From assembly GCF_007860125.1 (NCBI RefSeq), contig NZ_SJPW01000007.1, forward strand, positions 1-64,000: DNA of 64,000 bases, in the 5' to 3' direction. The notes under the pieces were generated by a model. The model was not told where the DNA came from. It ran no database searches and saw only the letters and a program-made list of their open reading frames with translations. The translations under genes were made by a program, and so were the position numbers. Position 1 is the first letter of the stretch, and the number at the start of each line of letters is the position of its first letter. Shown piece after piece: positions 32,982-42,663 of the stretch. This stretch comes from Rubripirellula tenax (GTDB taxonomy: Bacteria > Planctomycetota > Planctomycetia > Pirellulales > Pirellulaceae).

Positions 32982-33251
32982 CTACGACAACAATGCGGCG
33001 GCAAGACCTTCGGCCGGACGCGGGATGATGTGGCTGCCGACCAATTCGCCGACTTGCGCGGCGGCGGCGGCACCAGCTTCGACAGCAGCGCGAACGCTGC
33101 CGACGTCACCGCTGACGATGGTGGTGACGTAAGCGCCACCGATGTCAACACGCTTTACGATTTGCACGTTGGCAGCTTTGGCCATCGCATCCGTCGCTTC
33201 GATCAGGGGCAACAAACCTTTGGTTTCAATCAAGCCGATTGCATCATTCAT
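32982..33251 (-). CDS. BMC-H hexameric shell protein
   Basis: 89 residues: MNDAIGLIETKGLLPLIEA, ADAMAKAANVQIVKRVDIGGAYVTTIVSGDV, then VRAAVEAGAAAAAQVGELVGSHIIPRP, the full single BMC domain. Hexamers tile the shell facets; the short form lacks C-terminal extensions. It is next to a second BMC-H gene, fitting the pvmD/pvmE pair. Confidence 0.96.
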   Translation of the reverse strand: MNDAIGLIETKGLLPLIEATDAMAKAANVQIVKRVDIGGAYVTTIVSGDVGSVRAAVEAGAAAAAQVGELVGSHIIPRPAEGLAAALLS

Positions 33252-33328
33252 GGGAGTTTCTCTTCGACAGTGGTTTCAATGGTTGGGTGATAGTTTTGGA
33301 ACACCGATCACATAGATCGTGGTCGTGT

Positions 33329-33622
33329 TTACTTTTTGGGTGCGGGGAACTTCAAGACCTTGGTCACATCCTCGTGAGGACGAGGGATGACTTGCACACT
33401 GACAACTTCGCCGACACGGCCGGCTGCTGCTGCACCCGCGTCGGTCGCTGCCTTCACCGCAGCAACGTCGCCGGTGACGAATGCGCTGCACAAGCCGCTG
33501 CCGACTTTGTCCCAGCCCATGAATTGAACGTTTGCTGCCTTCATCATTGCGTCGCAAGCTTCGACCAAGGAGATGAAACCTTTGCACTCGATCATGCCGA
33601 GCGCTTCGCTAACTTTTGCCAT
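33329..33622 (-). CDS. BMC-H hexameric shell protein, second copy
   Basis: 97 residues: [53 protein letters not shown], then [29 protein letters not shown] and a basic tail KFPAPKK. Single BMC domain. The pore-region sequence (around KVGSGL) differs from that of the other copy (IGGAY), so the two hexamers probably have different pores. Its stop is 77 bases before the next BMC-H gene. Confidence 0.96.
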   Translation of the reverse strand: MAKVSEALGMIECKGFISLVEACDAMMKAANVQFMGWDKVGSGLCSAFVTGDVAAVKAATDAGAAAAGRVGEVVSVQVIPRPHEDVTKVLKFPAPKK

Positions 33623-33721
33623 CGTTAAAAATGCCTTACTGAGTAGGGAAAGAGGTGTTTGGTGTTAGGACAGGAGAAAAGGATTTAGGAGATTCGTTAC
33701 CTAAGACCCAATCTTTCAAAC

Positions 33722-34450
33722 CTATTTTTTCTCGCAGCCGCAGCCGCTTTTCTTCAGAACGACTTCGGTGGCTGCGTCCAAGTTGCAGGCGTTGCCTTCG
33801 TCTGTATCGATGTGAACTTCCAACTTGGCTGCCTTGTCGGCTCGAACCAACACGTCTTCAAAAGTGACGCTGCAGTCGGGGCTGGAAATTTTCAGTTTCA
33901 TCATGTCGCCATCGTGAACACCAAAGTGTTCGCAATCGGCAAAGTTCATGTGAACGTGTCGGGCGGCGCGAATGACGCCTTGCGTCAACTGGACGCTGCC
34001 GGCGGGGCCGACCAGCACACATCCAGGTGTGCCATCGATTTTGCCGCTATGGCGAACCGGTGCGTCGATGCCCAGTGAAATGGAATCCGTGAGTGCCAAT
34101 TCAACTTGGCTGAATGGACGTGTTGGGCCGAGAACCCGGACGCTGCCAAGCATCCGGCGACGCGGACCGACCACCATCACGGTTTGTTCGGCCGCATAGA
34201 AACCGTCCTGGTACAGATCCTTTTCGGCTTTCAAAACCGAACCGGCTCCAAAAAGGATCTCGACGTGTTCGTCTGTTAGGTGGCAATGCCGCGCCGAAAT
34301 GCTGACACGCAGATTGGGTTTGCCGTCGACCCATCCAGGCGCATTGGCTGAAGCGACTGCGGGGCTTGCCGTCGAAGTTGGGGAAGATTGGCGAAGCGCT
34401 TGCCTTACCAATTGTTCAACGAGACTTCGATCGAGGGAAGTTGAATTCAT
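33722..34450 (-). CDS. pduL: PduL-type phosphate acyltransferase
   Basis: 242 residues. N-terminal helix [14 protein letters not shown] is a targeting-peptide candidate, followed by an Ala/Ser-rich linker. The duplicated PduL domain shows metal-binding His motifs: [20 protein letters not shown] and [19 protein letters not shown], plus PARPFS-like [13 protein letters not shown] and [18 protein letters not shown] [11 protein letters not shown] region. It exchanges CoA for phosphate on acyl-CoA (lactyl-CoA to lactyl-phosphate), regenerating CoA in the lumen. Short cysteine-rich end (KSGCGCEKK). Confidence 0.93.
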   Translation of the reverse strand: MNSTSLDRSLVEQLVRQALRQSSPTSTASPAVASANAPGWVDGKPNLRVSISARHCHLTDEHVEILFGAGSVLKAEKDLYQDGFYAAEQTVMVVGPRRRMLGSVRVLGPTRPFSQVELALTDSISLGIDAPVRHSGKIDGTPGCVLVGPAGSVQLTQGVIRAARHVHMNFADCEHFGVHDGDMMKLKISSPDCSVTFEDVLVRADKAAKLEVHIDTDEGNACNLDAATEVVLKKSGCGCEKK

Positions 34451-34466
34451 ATCGGAACGTGTTCGC

Positions 34467-35258
34467 TCAAGTTGCTGATTGATTTTCGGGTGATGCCAAG
34501 ACTAATTCGACACCTGTCGATTCCAACTGTTCTTTCCACTGGCTTTGTAGTCCGGTGTCGGTAATGACCGTGTCTACTTCGTCTAATCCGCACAAACGGC
34601 TCAAACTGACCTTTCCAAACTTGCTGCTGTCCGCGACGACCACGGAACGGTCGGCCGATTCGAGCATCGCTTTTTCGCTTTCTACCAACATCATGTTGCT
34701 GTTGAAGAAACCTCGCTCAGTGATTCCTGCCACCGATAAAAATGCTTTTCCGACATTGATGCTTCGCAACATTGCGTCGGCCATTGGGCCGATCGTCACG
34801 GCCGTCCGACCCCGCACGCATCCACCAATCATCACTAAGTCGATCGACTCGCTGGTCGATAGCAGGTGAGCGACCGGCAAACTGTTTGTCACAACTTGCA
34901 GAGGACGTTGGACCAATTGACGGGCCAATTCGTACGTCGTGCTTCCACCATCAAGCAAAATCGTGTCGTGATCTTCAACCATCGCCGCCGCCGCTTCGCC
35001 GATCGCAACCTTGGCCGGCCAGGAATCGTCTCGCCGGTTTTCAAACACCTGAATCGTGTCCGATTCACCCGTCCAGAACGCACCACCGTGAGTCCGTCGT
35101 GCCAGTCCTTCACGCTCAAGTTGTTCCAAGTCTCGGCGAATCGTCGACTCGCTGACCTCCAACGACGCTGCAAGTTCACCCAGCGACGCGAATCCGCGAG
35201 CCTGCACAAATTCGCGAAGTCGCTCTCGTCGATTTTCGCTCGTAATCATGCCAGCCAT
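34467..35258 (-). CDS. DeoR-family transcriptional regulator of the microcompartment locus
   Basis: 263 residues from ATG 35258 (ATG 35249 possible). The N-terminal helix-turn-helix is the DeoR signature [26 protein letters not shown]; the effector domain has [16 protein letters not shown], a sugar-phosphate isomerase-like fold, and [16 protein letters not shown]. DeoR repressors usually respond to phosphorylated sugars. It is the first gene of the minus-strand locus, 16 bases before pduL, and probably represses it and the divergent genes until the substrate is present. Confidence 0.93.
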   Translation of the reverse strand: MAGMITSENRRERLREFVQARGFASLGELAASLEVSESTIRRDLEQLEREGLARRTHGGAFWTGESDTIQVFENRRDDSWPAKVAIGEAAAAMVEDHDTILLDGGSTTYELARQLVQRPLQVVTNSLPVAHLLSTSESIDLVMIGGCVRGRTAVTIGPMADAMLRSINVGKAFLSVAGITERGFFNSNMMLVESEKAMLESADRSVVVADSSKFGKVSLSRLCGLDEVDTVITDTGLQSQWKEQLESTGVELVLASPENQSAT

Positions 35259-35271
35259 CGCAGGACGCCCA

Positions 35272-35318
35272 TGTCACCGATATTCCAAGAATGACAGATT
35301 CCTCTCATTCGTGACAGA
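35272..35318. promoter_or_regulatory. Candidate regulator binding repeats in the divergent region
   Basis: TGACAGA occurs at 35292-35298 and 35312-35318, exactly 20 bases apart (two helical turns), and an inverted TGTCA lies at 35272-35276. They sit in the 217-base gap between the DeoR gene and the SDR gene. Binding by the DeoR protein is inferred from position only. Confidence 0.35.
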
Positions 35319-35475
35319 AATCAATCACCCCGCTGAGTATTTGAGAGAATTTTCGCAAGAAAAACGGTTCCGGCCAGGAATCGACCGCGCCAAGCCAGCG
35401 CGTTACGCTGGGACACGCCGCTCGGCAATCGAACAGATCCCCCTTGGCCTCACCTCGCTAACCCAGATTCGACCG

Positions 35476-36276
35476 ATGACATCTTTGACAGGAAAACGAG
35501 CCATTGTCTCTGGCGCCTCACGCGGGATTGGGCGTGGAATCGCTATCCAATTGGCCAGGGCCGGCGCCGAGGTCATTGTCAATTTTCGTGGCCATGCCGA
35601 GGAGGCCGACGAAGTGGTGGCGAAGTGTCATGAAGTTGGCGGAAAGGCTCACAAGATTGCTGCGGATCTTGGCATTCAAGCGGACGTTGAACGCTTGGTC
35701 GCCGAATCCGTCGAGATCATGGGCGGCTTGGACATCGTGGTCAGCAATGCCGCCTACAGCGACCGACACTTGATGCTGGAATCCGATCTTGATGAGTTTC
35801 GCAAAACTATCGACGTCAGCATGTGGGGCGCTTTTTATCTGATTCGCAGCGGCGCCAGAGTCATGGTCGATGCCGGCAACGGCGGAAACATGGTCGTCAT
35901 CAGCAGCCCTCATGCCCACATGCCGATTCCCGGTGCGATGGCGTACAACATGGCGAAAGCCGCCAATGACCAGATGGGTAAGACTGCCGCTTGCGAACTG
36001 GCCCCGCACGGCATTCGCGTCAACATCATCCACCCAGGCTGGACAGACACACCGGGCGAGCGAAAGTTCTTCTCCGAAGAAACGCTTGCCCAGGAAGCCG
36101 CCAAGTTGCCGATGGGACGCCTCGGAGCCCCCGAAGAGATCGGCCACGGAGTCGTTTTTCTATGCGCCCCCAACAGCAGTTACATTACCGGAAGCACGTT
36201 GACGATCGACGGCGGCATTCAATTACCTTGGCGCGAAATGTATCGTGTCAAAGAGAAACCCGCGGGCGCACAGTAG
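35476..36276 (+). CDS. Short-chain dehydrogenase/reductase divergent from the BMC locus
   Basis: 266 residues from ATG 35476; the frame is open further upstream but the SDR fold starts at MTSLTGKRAIVSGASRGIGRG. Cofactor motif SGASRGIGRG, NNAG-equivalent VSNAAYS, catalytic Ser in VVISSPHAH and YNMAK (YxxxK). C-terminal GAPEEIGHGVVFLCAPNSSYITGSTLTIDGG is typical. An NAD(P)-dependent sugar or polyol dehydrogenase is likely, perhaps in deoxyhexose use given the neighbours. Confidence 0.92.
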   Translation: MTSLTGKRAIVSGASRGIGRGIAIQLARAGAEVIVNFRGHAEEADEVVAKCHEVGGKAHKIAADLGIQADVERLVAESVEIMGGLDIVVSNAAYSDRHLMLESDLDEFRKTIDVSMWGAFYLIRSGARVMVDAGNGGNMVVISSPHAHMPIPGAMAYNMAKAANDQMGKTAACELAPHGIRVNIIHPGWTDTPGERKFFSEETLAQEAAKLPMGRLGAPEEIGHGVVFLCAPNSSYITGSTLTIDGGIQLPWREMYRVKEKPAGAQ

Positions 36277-36366
36277 GCTGAACCCGTATTGCCACGCCGG
36301 TATCGTCGTCAACATCGAATCGCGCAGCCCTCGGTCCGCATTCACATCCTTTGCGAAGTTATTAAC

Positions 36367-37212
36367 ATGGAAAACTGGCCTCTTGGTGTGTTCGCGTCCG
36401 TTGACGCAGGACTAGGTGTGGGCTGGAACGTGATCTCGGAATTAAAACTTCCGACGATTCAATTACACGCGCCCCACCCCGACAAACGAAACTCGGCAAC
36501 GGCGAAATCGTTGGCCGATCAACTCGCTGACATGGGCGTTCGATGCACGGCGGTGTTTGGCGGATTCGACGGCGAAAGCTATGCCGACATTCCGACGGTG
36601 GTCCGAACGATCGGATTGGTGCCTGAGTCGTCTCGCGCGGCGCGGCTGCAAGAAATGAAGGACATCTCGGACTTCACCAAGACGCTTCGTTGCGACGCAA
36701 TCGCGCTGCACCTGGGGTTTGTCCCCGAGGGTCCGTCTGCCGACGGTTACGACGGAATCGTTGCTGTGACTCGCGAATTGTGCGACCACGCAGCCGCGAA
36801 TGACCAGTATCTGCATTTGGAAACAGGTCAAGAAACGGCTGACGGATTGCTCGAATTCATCCATCACGTCGAGCGTGACAACCTGAAGATCAACTTCGAT
36901 CCCGCAAACATGATTCTTTATGGAACGGGTGAGCCGATCGATGCGCTTCGCAAAGTCGCCAAGCATGTCCGCAGCATCCATTGCAAAGACGGAACGTGGA
37001 GCGATCAGCCGGGCGTGACCTGGGGCGCCGAAGTCGCACTTGGTCAAGGCGACGTGAATATGGCCGCGTACTTGAAGGCGCTTAAAGAGATTGGTTACGA
37101 AGGACCGCTGACGATCGAACGCGAAATCCCTCAGGATCCCGTGCGACAAAAAAGCGAGATCGGTGCGGCGATTGATCTGCTAACGAAACTCCGCAGCGAG
37201 ATACTTGCTTAG
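36367..37212 (+). CDS. Sugar phosphate isomerase/epimerase (TIM barrel)
   Basis: 281 residues from ATG 36367. No signal peptide, so cytoplasmic. TIM-barrel strands end with likely metal ligands: LHLETGQETADG, INFDPANMILYG, HVRSIHCKDGTW and LTIEREIPQ. Family members isomerise keto-sugars or epimerise them. It follows the SDR gene by 90 bases on the same strand, so both may be coregulated and may supply substrate to the BMC pathway (inference). It ends 4 bases into the overlap with the next convergent gene. Confidence 0.9.
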   Translation: MENWPLGVFASVDAGLGVGWNVISELKLPTIQLHAPHPDKRNSATAKSLADQLADMGVRCTAVFGGFDGESYADIPTVVRTIGLVPESSRAARLQEMKDISDFTKTLRCDAIALHLGFVPEGPSADGYDGIVAVTRELCDHAAANDQYLHLETGQETADGLLEFIHHVERDNLKINFDPANMILYGTGEPIDALRKVAKHVRSIHCKDGTWSDQPGVTWGAEVALGQGDVNMAAYLKALKEIGYEGPLTIEREIPQDPVRQKSEIGAAIDLLTKLRSEILA

Positions 37213-37937
37213 CGTGATGGCACCGAAACGTTCACGTCGTCAACCCACGCTTCGCGATTGACGGCCAATCGAATTCGATTTTTGGTCGGGTGCCCGATGC
37301 CGGGTGACGAGAACTGACCAACTTCGCTTCCATCAATGGCAACGATCATGGTGTCACCCGAGAGCGTGACGACAAGTTGATGCCATTGATCGGGGGTCAG
37401 TTTCACCGGAACGTACTTCACGGCTTTCTTGATTGCGAGATTGTCATTTTCGCTCGCCAAGCCGTCGAGTCGACGTTTGCGGACTTCCAAATTCATCCGC
37501 CCCGTTTTTAGGTCTGTCATTTCAACTTGGTTCGCCTTCACCTTTGCCATGCAGATATGGCCTGCGTGAACGGATTTCTCTTTCATGTCCGCGATATTGA
37601 TTCCCAAATCGTCTTTGGGTCCTAGCTTAAATCGCAATGCAATCGTGGCGTCACCAAAAGCAATGTCTTGAGTGACCGAGACACCGTGGTCGGCTTCGGC
37701 ATGCTTGACGATGTGGATCGCGCCGTCGACCAAATCGACCTGCTTGTTGCCCTTAGCCCGGCTCTTGCTGTTTGTCCCCCAATTCTTCCCGACTTCCTCC
37801 AGCTCGGGCTTGGATTCAGTCCGTTCGAAATCGTCTTGAAATAGGACTTTCGTCGCCGGAGCGTCGGCTTGAAGCTCAACGAATTGAGCGGAAACGGACA
37901 AGCTGGCAACGGCGGCGAACGCGAACAATATTCTCAT
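37209..37937 (-). CDS. Secreted lectin-like (concanavalin-fold) protein of unknown function
   Basis: 242 residues from ATG 37937 with a signal peptide (MRILFAFAAVASLSVSAQF). The body resembles laminin-G/DUF1080-type sandwiches: VLFQDDFERTESKPELEEVG, DATIALRFKLGPKDDLGINI, WHQLVVTLSGDTMIVAIDG and IRLAVNREAWVDDVNVSVP. Probably binds or processes carbohydrate outside the cytoplasm. Convergent with and overlapping the TIM-barrel gene by 4 bases. Confidence 0.75.
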   Translation of the reverse strand: MRILFAFAAVASLSVSAQFVELQADAPATKVLFQDDFERTESKPELEEVGKNWGTNSKSRAKGNKQVDLVDGAIHIVKHAEADHGVSVTQDIAFGDATIALRFKLGPKDDLGINIADMKEKSVHAGHICMAKVKANQVEMTDLKTGRMNLEVRKRRLDGLASENDNLAIKKAVKYVPVKLTPDQWHQLVVTLSGDTMIVAIDGSEVGQFSSPGIGHPTKNRIRLAVNREAWVDDVNVSVPSR

Positions 37938-38043
37938 GGTTTTGAATCCAAAATGGAGCACGAAAGAAGCAAACGGGGGACACGATCGTTGGCGCGAGAA
38001 GCAGTACGAACGACTGCCACAAACGTCTAAAACGGTTGGATGC

Positions 38044-39477
38044 TTAAAGCAAGTGCTTTGCTTTGACTTCCAGATATTGGTTCACCAACGGGGCGGTCAG
38101 CTCATCCGGGAACGCGTCAACGATCAACACGCCGCGATGTTCCAAGTCTTTGACGACTTGATTGCGCCAAAGCAAAATCTCCGCGGCGGCCGCGGCGCGG
38201 TACATCGTGAATGAGTCGCCATCGGGGGAATCGGCGGCGTCGAACATCTCGCGGTCTCTTAGCAGCACGCCAAGCGGCAGGTGTTGTCCATTGATATTGC
38301 CCAGATAGTCGACAACGGCGCCCGCGTTGACTTCATCGATCACGTTGGTCGCCAAAACGACAAGTGACCGGCGTTTGCAATGCGACGACAGATACAGGAA
38401 CGCTTGGTCGTAACGAGATTCAACCAATCTCGGAAACTGGTCAAAGCCCGCTTGGATCAGGCGATTCATTTGACTCTTGCCACCGGCGGGCGGAATGTAC
38501 GAATGGATTGTGTCGGAAAAACAAAGCATCCCAACGGCGTCGCCCTGCGACAGCGCGACATAGGCCATCATCAGGATCGAATTCAAGGCGTGGTCGAGCA
38601 GCGTGTAGCCATCGCGTTGGTTCGTCATCATCCGCCCACAATCGAGAAGAAAGATCACCCGTTGGCTTTGGTCACTTTGAAATTGTCGGACGGTCAGCTT
38701 GCGGCGACGGGCGGTGCTGCGCCAATCGATGTGGCGATAGTTGTCGTCTCGGGAGTAATCACGTAGGCGCTCGAATTCGCTGTCCTGCCCAATCCGCCGC
38801 GTCTTACGAACACCGATCAGACTCAACCGATTGGTCCTCGCCAACAACGCATAGTCTGCCAATTGCTTCATGTCGGGATAGACGTTCAGCGGGTTTTGCA
38901 GCGGCAAGGCGATGTGCCGCTTCCACAAGCGGCACAAACTGGACAGCCGCAGGTACACCGTGCTCAGCTCGAAAGCGCCGCGTCGGCCCGGCGTCAACTT
39001 TCGTTTCAACGTCAACTGTCCAAGCGGCGCTAACCGGATTTCATGCTGTTCGGGTGTCGACGAAAAATGCTCCGGCAAATCGTCCCTCAACTCACCGATC
39101 AGATTCATACCGCATCGATTTTCGAGCGTGACTTCGCTCGGAATCGAGATTCCCAACGAACACGTTCGCGCAATCGTCCGCCGAACTTCAATGCCCTGGC
39201 TGGTGAGCACATAGAGCAGCACCAAATCGCCCGTCGCGACCAACACGAGAGCCAAGTCAACGACCGCAGCAACAACCAAAAAGTTTGGGAAGAAGATCGT
39301 CATCACGCAAACGATCAGCGACACGGCTAGCAAAACCACCCATGCAATCGACGGGTAAACCTTCAGCTTCCAAGCGACCATTAACAGCGGTGCGGCCAAC
39401 GCGACCAAAACCAGCCACGGCAGTTGACTTTGCCATTGGATCTGGTTTTCGAGAGACTGCCGTATCGAATCATTCAT
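38044..39477 (-). CDS. DUF58-family membrane protein
   Basis: 477 residues from ATG 39477 (ATG 39489 also in frame). Two or three hydrophobic segments at about 25-100, then an Ig-like region and the DUF58 signature DSEFERLRDYSRDDNYRHIDWRST (only part is needed: LRDYSRDDNYRHIDW) followed by a von Willebrand-like fold (VIFLLDCGRMM, ALVQGDAVGMLCFS-like LSQGDAVGMLCFSD). DUF58 proteins usually go with MoxR ATPases, absent here. Role probably in envelope processes. Confidence 0.88.
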   Translation of the reverse strand: MNDSIRQSLENQIQWQSQLPWLVLVALAAPLLMVAWKLKVYPSIAWVVLLAVSLIVCVMTIFFPNFLVVAAVVDLALVLVATGDLVLLYVLTSQGIEVRRTIARTCSLGISIPSEVTLENRCGMNLIGELRDDLPEHFSSTPEQHEIRLAPLGQLTLKRKLTPGRRGAFELSTVYLRLSSLCRLWKRHIALPLQNPLNVYPDMKQLADYALLARTNRLSLIGVRKTRRIGQDSEFERLRDYSRDDNYRHIDWRSTARRRKLTVRQFQSDQSQRVIFLLDCGRMMTNQRDGYTLLDHALNSILMMAYVALSQGDAVGMLCFSDTIHSYIPPAGGKSQMNRLIQAGFDQFPRLVESRYDQAFLYLSSHCKRRSLVVLATNVIDEVNAGAVVDYLGNINGQHLPLGVLLRDREMFDAADSPDGDSFTMYRAAAAAEILLWRNQVVKDLEHRGVLIVDAFPDELTAPLVNQYLEVKAKHLL

Positions 39478-39594
39478 GGTGAATTGCAAACCGGCGAAGA
39501 AAGCGTATGCGTTGCGGGATTGTAACGGATCGAATCGCTATTTAGGTTGCCATGCCGACTTACTGATATTCGAAAAGACAAACCGAGCCGAATC

Positions 39595-40497
39595 GTGGAA
39601 CAATCATTTCTGGCCTATTTGCGAGGCCGTTGCCGCAACCTTCCCCAGGTCACCGTTGGAATCGGTGACGATGCGGCGGTCATCGAACCGGTCGTCGGCC
39701 AGCAAATCGCTTGTACCGACCAGATCATCGACGGTGTCGATTTCCTGTCGGCCGAGCACGCTTTGGCGGACATCGGATACAAGTCGATGGCCATCAATTT
39801 AAGCGATGTCGCAGCAATGGGCGCGGTGCCGACGTCTGCCTTGGTGACTCTTGCGCTACCCAAAACGAACGCGACTCGCATCGCGGGTGAGGTTTACGAG
39901 GGCATTTTTGAAGCGGCGACCACCTTCGGCATCGCCATCGCCGGCGGTGATATCTCGACATACGAAGGCCCGCTGGCGATTGGCGTCACCCTGCTCGGTC
40001 ACGTTCCCACCGGTGGTGCATGGCTGCGCAGCGGGGCAAGTGTCGACGAAGCTATTTTGGTCAGCGGGGCTTTCGGCGGCAGCCTCGCTGGTCGCCACCT
40101 GCGTCCGATCCCGCGAATCGAATTGGCTTCGCGATTGCGCGAACTCGTCGATGTCACGGCTGCGATCGACGTCAGCGACGGACTTTCGCTGGACTTGGAT
40201 CGATTGCTGGCCAAAAGCGATGTAGGTTGCGAATTGAACGTCGATACGATTCCTATTCACGAGGATGCGATCGAGATGTCGAAAACATCCGGTCGAACGC
40301 CATTCCAGCATGCATGGAGTGACGGCGAAGATTTTGAGCTGATCCTTACGATGAGCCAAGCGGACGCCAACAAAGTGCTCTCGCAAGACGTTGGCGTACG
40401 ACTGTCACAGATAGGGAAAACGACAAGCCGAACCGGATTGTGGAAACTCGAAAACGGCCGGCATGAACGCTTGTCGCCACAAGGATTTACTCACTAG
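39595..40497 (+). CDS. thiL: Thiamine-monophosphate kinase
   Basis: 300 residues from GTG 39595 (VEQSFLAYLRGR), which aligns with the usual ThiL opening; a TTG at 39547 is less likely. Motifs: GIGDDAAVIEP (Mg-ATP), ACTDQIIDGVDFL, YKSMAINLSDVAAMGA, IAIAGGDISTY, AAIDVSDGLSLDLDRL and AWSDGEDFELILT. It phosphorylates thiamine monophosphate to thiamine diphosphate. Monocistronic by position, divergent from the DUF58 gene. Confidence 0.95.
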   Translation: MEQSFLAYLRGRCRNLPQVTVGIGDDAAVIEPVVGQQIACTDQIIDGVDFLSAEHALADIGYKSMAINLSDVAAMGAVPTSALVTLALPKTNATRIAGEVYEGIFEAATTFGIAIAGGDISTYEGPLAIGVTLLGHVPTGGAWLRSGASVDEAILVSGAFGGSLAGRHLRPIPRIELASRLRELVDVTAAIDVSDGLSLDLDRLLAKSDVGCELNVDTIPIHEDAIEMSKTSGRTPFQHAWSDGEDFELILTMSQADANKVLSQDVGVRLSQIGKTTSRTGLWKLENGRHERLSPQGFTH

Positions 40498-40524
40498 GAT
40501 TCAATCACAGGCCGGCAAAACGGG

Positions 40525-42507
40525 CTAAGCGTTTCCTTCGCGATTTGGAACCGCTGCCGGCGTCTCGAGGATCCCCCTGACTCGCGGCCACAAGATCGCG
40601 GCTTCGATCAACATCCATGCTTCTAGAACAAGTGTTGCGATTCCGACGCCGATAACGACCCAGTTCGGATTGTCTTCGCTCAGCCAACCGGGCAGCTCCG
40701 ATAGCATCGCCCAGGCCGGGACGATCAGCATGAAAATCATGGGGATAACGATGAACCAAACGGGAACTCTCCGTCGCCACAAGAAGAATGAAATCACCAA
40801 GAACGCCAGCCCGGCCAACAACTGATTCGTCGCACCAAACAGTGGCCACAAAATCAATCCGCCCTTGCCGGCAAACGTGGTCAGCCACCATGCCGCGCCG
40901 CCAAGCCCGCCCGCCGTCGCAGCAGTCGGCAAGTCGGAATTCGCAGCAACATAGTCCGCTGGCAGGTTACCGGTGATGGACTCGGCGAAGGTGACCGGAG
41001 TCTGGGGTGCCGGCAGTGCGGCAATGATAACCCCCAACGTTACCGCAAAGATGGTGGCTCCGTGTTTGTTCGTTAACCAGACCATCGGATTGAACGACCG
41101 TTTCGGCTTGCCGAGTTTGTCACGATCGGCTTGATCGCCCACGAAAGTCGCTGCGAGTTCTTGGATCACGTAGCGTTGCAATCGGCACGCCGTGTCCAGC
41201 GTCGTGCCCGCGAACGAAGCGACCAGAACGCCCATGATGGCGACCGCAATCTGCGAAGGTACCGCGATGGCTTTCAAGAAGTTTGCCGATCCATCGACGA
41301 ACGCGCCTACGGTTGGCCCCAACCCCTTCGCCGACGCCCATGTCGCATACCTCGCATTGAACGCATCGGCGCCCGTCAAGACGTCGGTGCTGCCAACGGC
41401 ACTGGCCCCCAATCCCAATCCGGCGACGCAGGCCAGGATGACGATCGTCGCCAAAAATCCTTCGGCCAACATCGATCCATAGCCAACGAACAAGGCGTCG
41501 GATTCATTCTTGATTTGCTTGCTGGATGTCCCCGACGAAACCAAGCAATGAAATCCGCTGCAAGCGCCGCAAGCGATCGTGATGAACAGGAACGGTATCA
41601 CCGATGGTGCACCGACCGGATCCATGCGAATCATCGGCGCAACGATCTCAAGCGGGATCCGCTTCCCCGACGCTTCGATCGGGGCACCGCCGAACAAACC
41701 CGCCACGACCAAGCCGACAACGACCAGCCCCAGCGCAGTGATCAACTGCAACGAATTGATGTAGTCACGTGGTTGCAGCAGCAACCAGACGGGCAATACC
41801 GATGCGACGTAAGAATAAATCAGCAACAGCAACACCCAAGTGATCACGGACCACTGGGACATGGCTTGATTGATGCTGCCCAAAAATCCGTCGTTTCCAT
41901 GGATCAACGAGACATACATCGCCACCAGCGCAAGGATCGATGGAATCAACAGGTTGACGTTCTTACGATGCAACCACATTCCGATCGCAACGGCGATCGG
42001 AATCTGGACCAAGCACGGGATGATGGACGCAGGGTACTGTTTGAAAACGGTCGCGATGACCAAACCAAAGATGGCCAGCACGATGGTCAGTGCCATGAAC
42101 AGGATCAGCAAGAACAGCATCCGGACCCTTCGATTCAACACCCGACCTGCTACGTCGCCGACGGTTTGCCCACGGCTGCGAATGGAAACGACCAGCGACC
42201 CGAAATCATGAACCGCACCGACCAAGATAGAACCCAGCAAGACCCAAACAAGCGCTGGCAACCACCCCCACATCACTGCGATGGCGGGGCCCACAATCGG
42301 ACCGGTCCCCGCAATGGACGTGAAGTGGTGTCCAAACAGCACCGATTTGTTCGTCGGCACGAAGTCGCAATCGTCGTTTAGCTCGACGCTGGGAACGCCG
42401 GCCAACGGATCGAGCCGGAAGATTTTCCGAGCCAACCACCGGCCATACGTATGGTATGCAACCAAATACGCCACCATCGCGCCGACGGCAATCAAAAGAG
42501 TACTCAT
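40525..42507 (-). CDS. cstA: Carbon starvation protein CstA-like peptide/pyruvate transporter
   Basis: 660 residues with about 16-18 hydrophobic segments. CstA blocks: YHTYGRWLARKIFRLD, PTNKSVLFGHHFTSIAGTGP, WVLLGSILVGAVHDF, IACGACSGFHCLVSSGTSSK and FGATNQLLAGLAFLVIS. E. coli CstA takes up peptides and related BtsT/CstA proteins take up pyruvate; the substrate here is not visible. Length is slightly below the E. coli protein (701). Confidence 0.94.
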   Translation of the reverse strand: MSTLLIAVGAMVAYLVAYHTYGRWLARKIFRLDPLAGVPSVELNDDCDFVPTNKSVLFGHHFTSIAGTGPIVGPAIAVMWGWLPALVWVLLGSILVGAVHDFGSLVVSIRSRGQTVGDVAGRVLNRRVRMLFLLILFMALTIVLAIFGLVIATVFKQYPASIIPCLVQIPIAVAIGMWLHRKNVNLLIPSILALVAMYVSLIHGNDGFLGSINQAMSQWSVITWVLLLLIYSYVASVLPVWLLLQPRDYINSLQLITALGLVVVGLVVAGLFGGAPIEASGKRIPLEIVAPMIRMDPVGAPSVIPFLFITIACGACSGFHCLVSSGTSSKQIKNESDALFVGYGSMLAEGFLATIVILACVAGLGLGASAVGSTDVLTGADAFNARYATWASAKGLGPTVGAFVDGSANFLKAIAVPSQIAVAIMGVLVASFAGTTLDTACRLQRYVIQELAATFVGDQADRDKLGKPKRSFNPMVWLTNKHGATIFAVTLGVIIAALPAPQTPVTFAESITGNLPADYVAANSDLPTAATAGGLGGAAWWLTTFAGKGGLILWPLFGATNQLLAGLAFLVISFFLWRRRVPVWFIVIPMIFMLIVPAWAMLSELPGWLSEDNPNWVVIGVGIATLVLEAWMLIEAAILWPRVRGILETPAAVPNREGNA

Positions 42508-42663
42508 GGCGATCGGACCGATGAAAAAACTAGATAGAAAACAGTATTCGACTGAGACACACTGCCACCGCTACGTCTGGCGGCCGACGAGCCGTATACT
42601 GAGCGTCCAACAATCTTAACAACTTTCCCATTGCATACGACTTTCTCGCGGAGCGATTTGAAC

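Noticed and set aside
39547-39594. TTG start for thiL
   Set aside because: The added 16 residues do not match ThiL proteins and GTG 39595 fits the family start.
41131-42381. 416-residue plus frame opposite cstA
   Set aside because: Antisense shadow with Gln/His/Arg/Asp-rich composition; cstA on the other strand is unequivocal.
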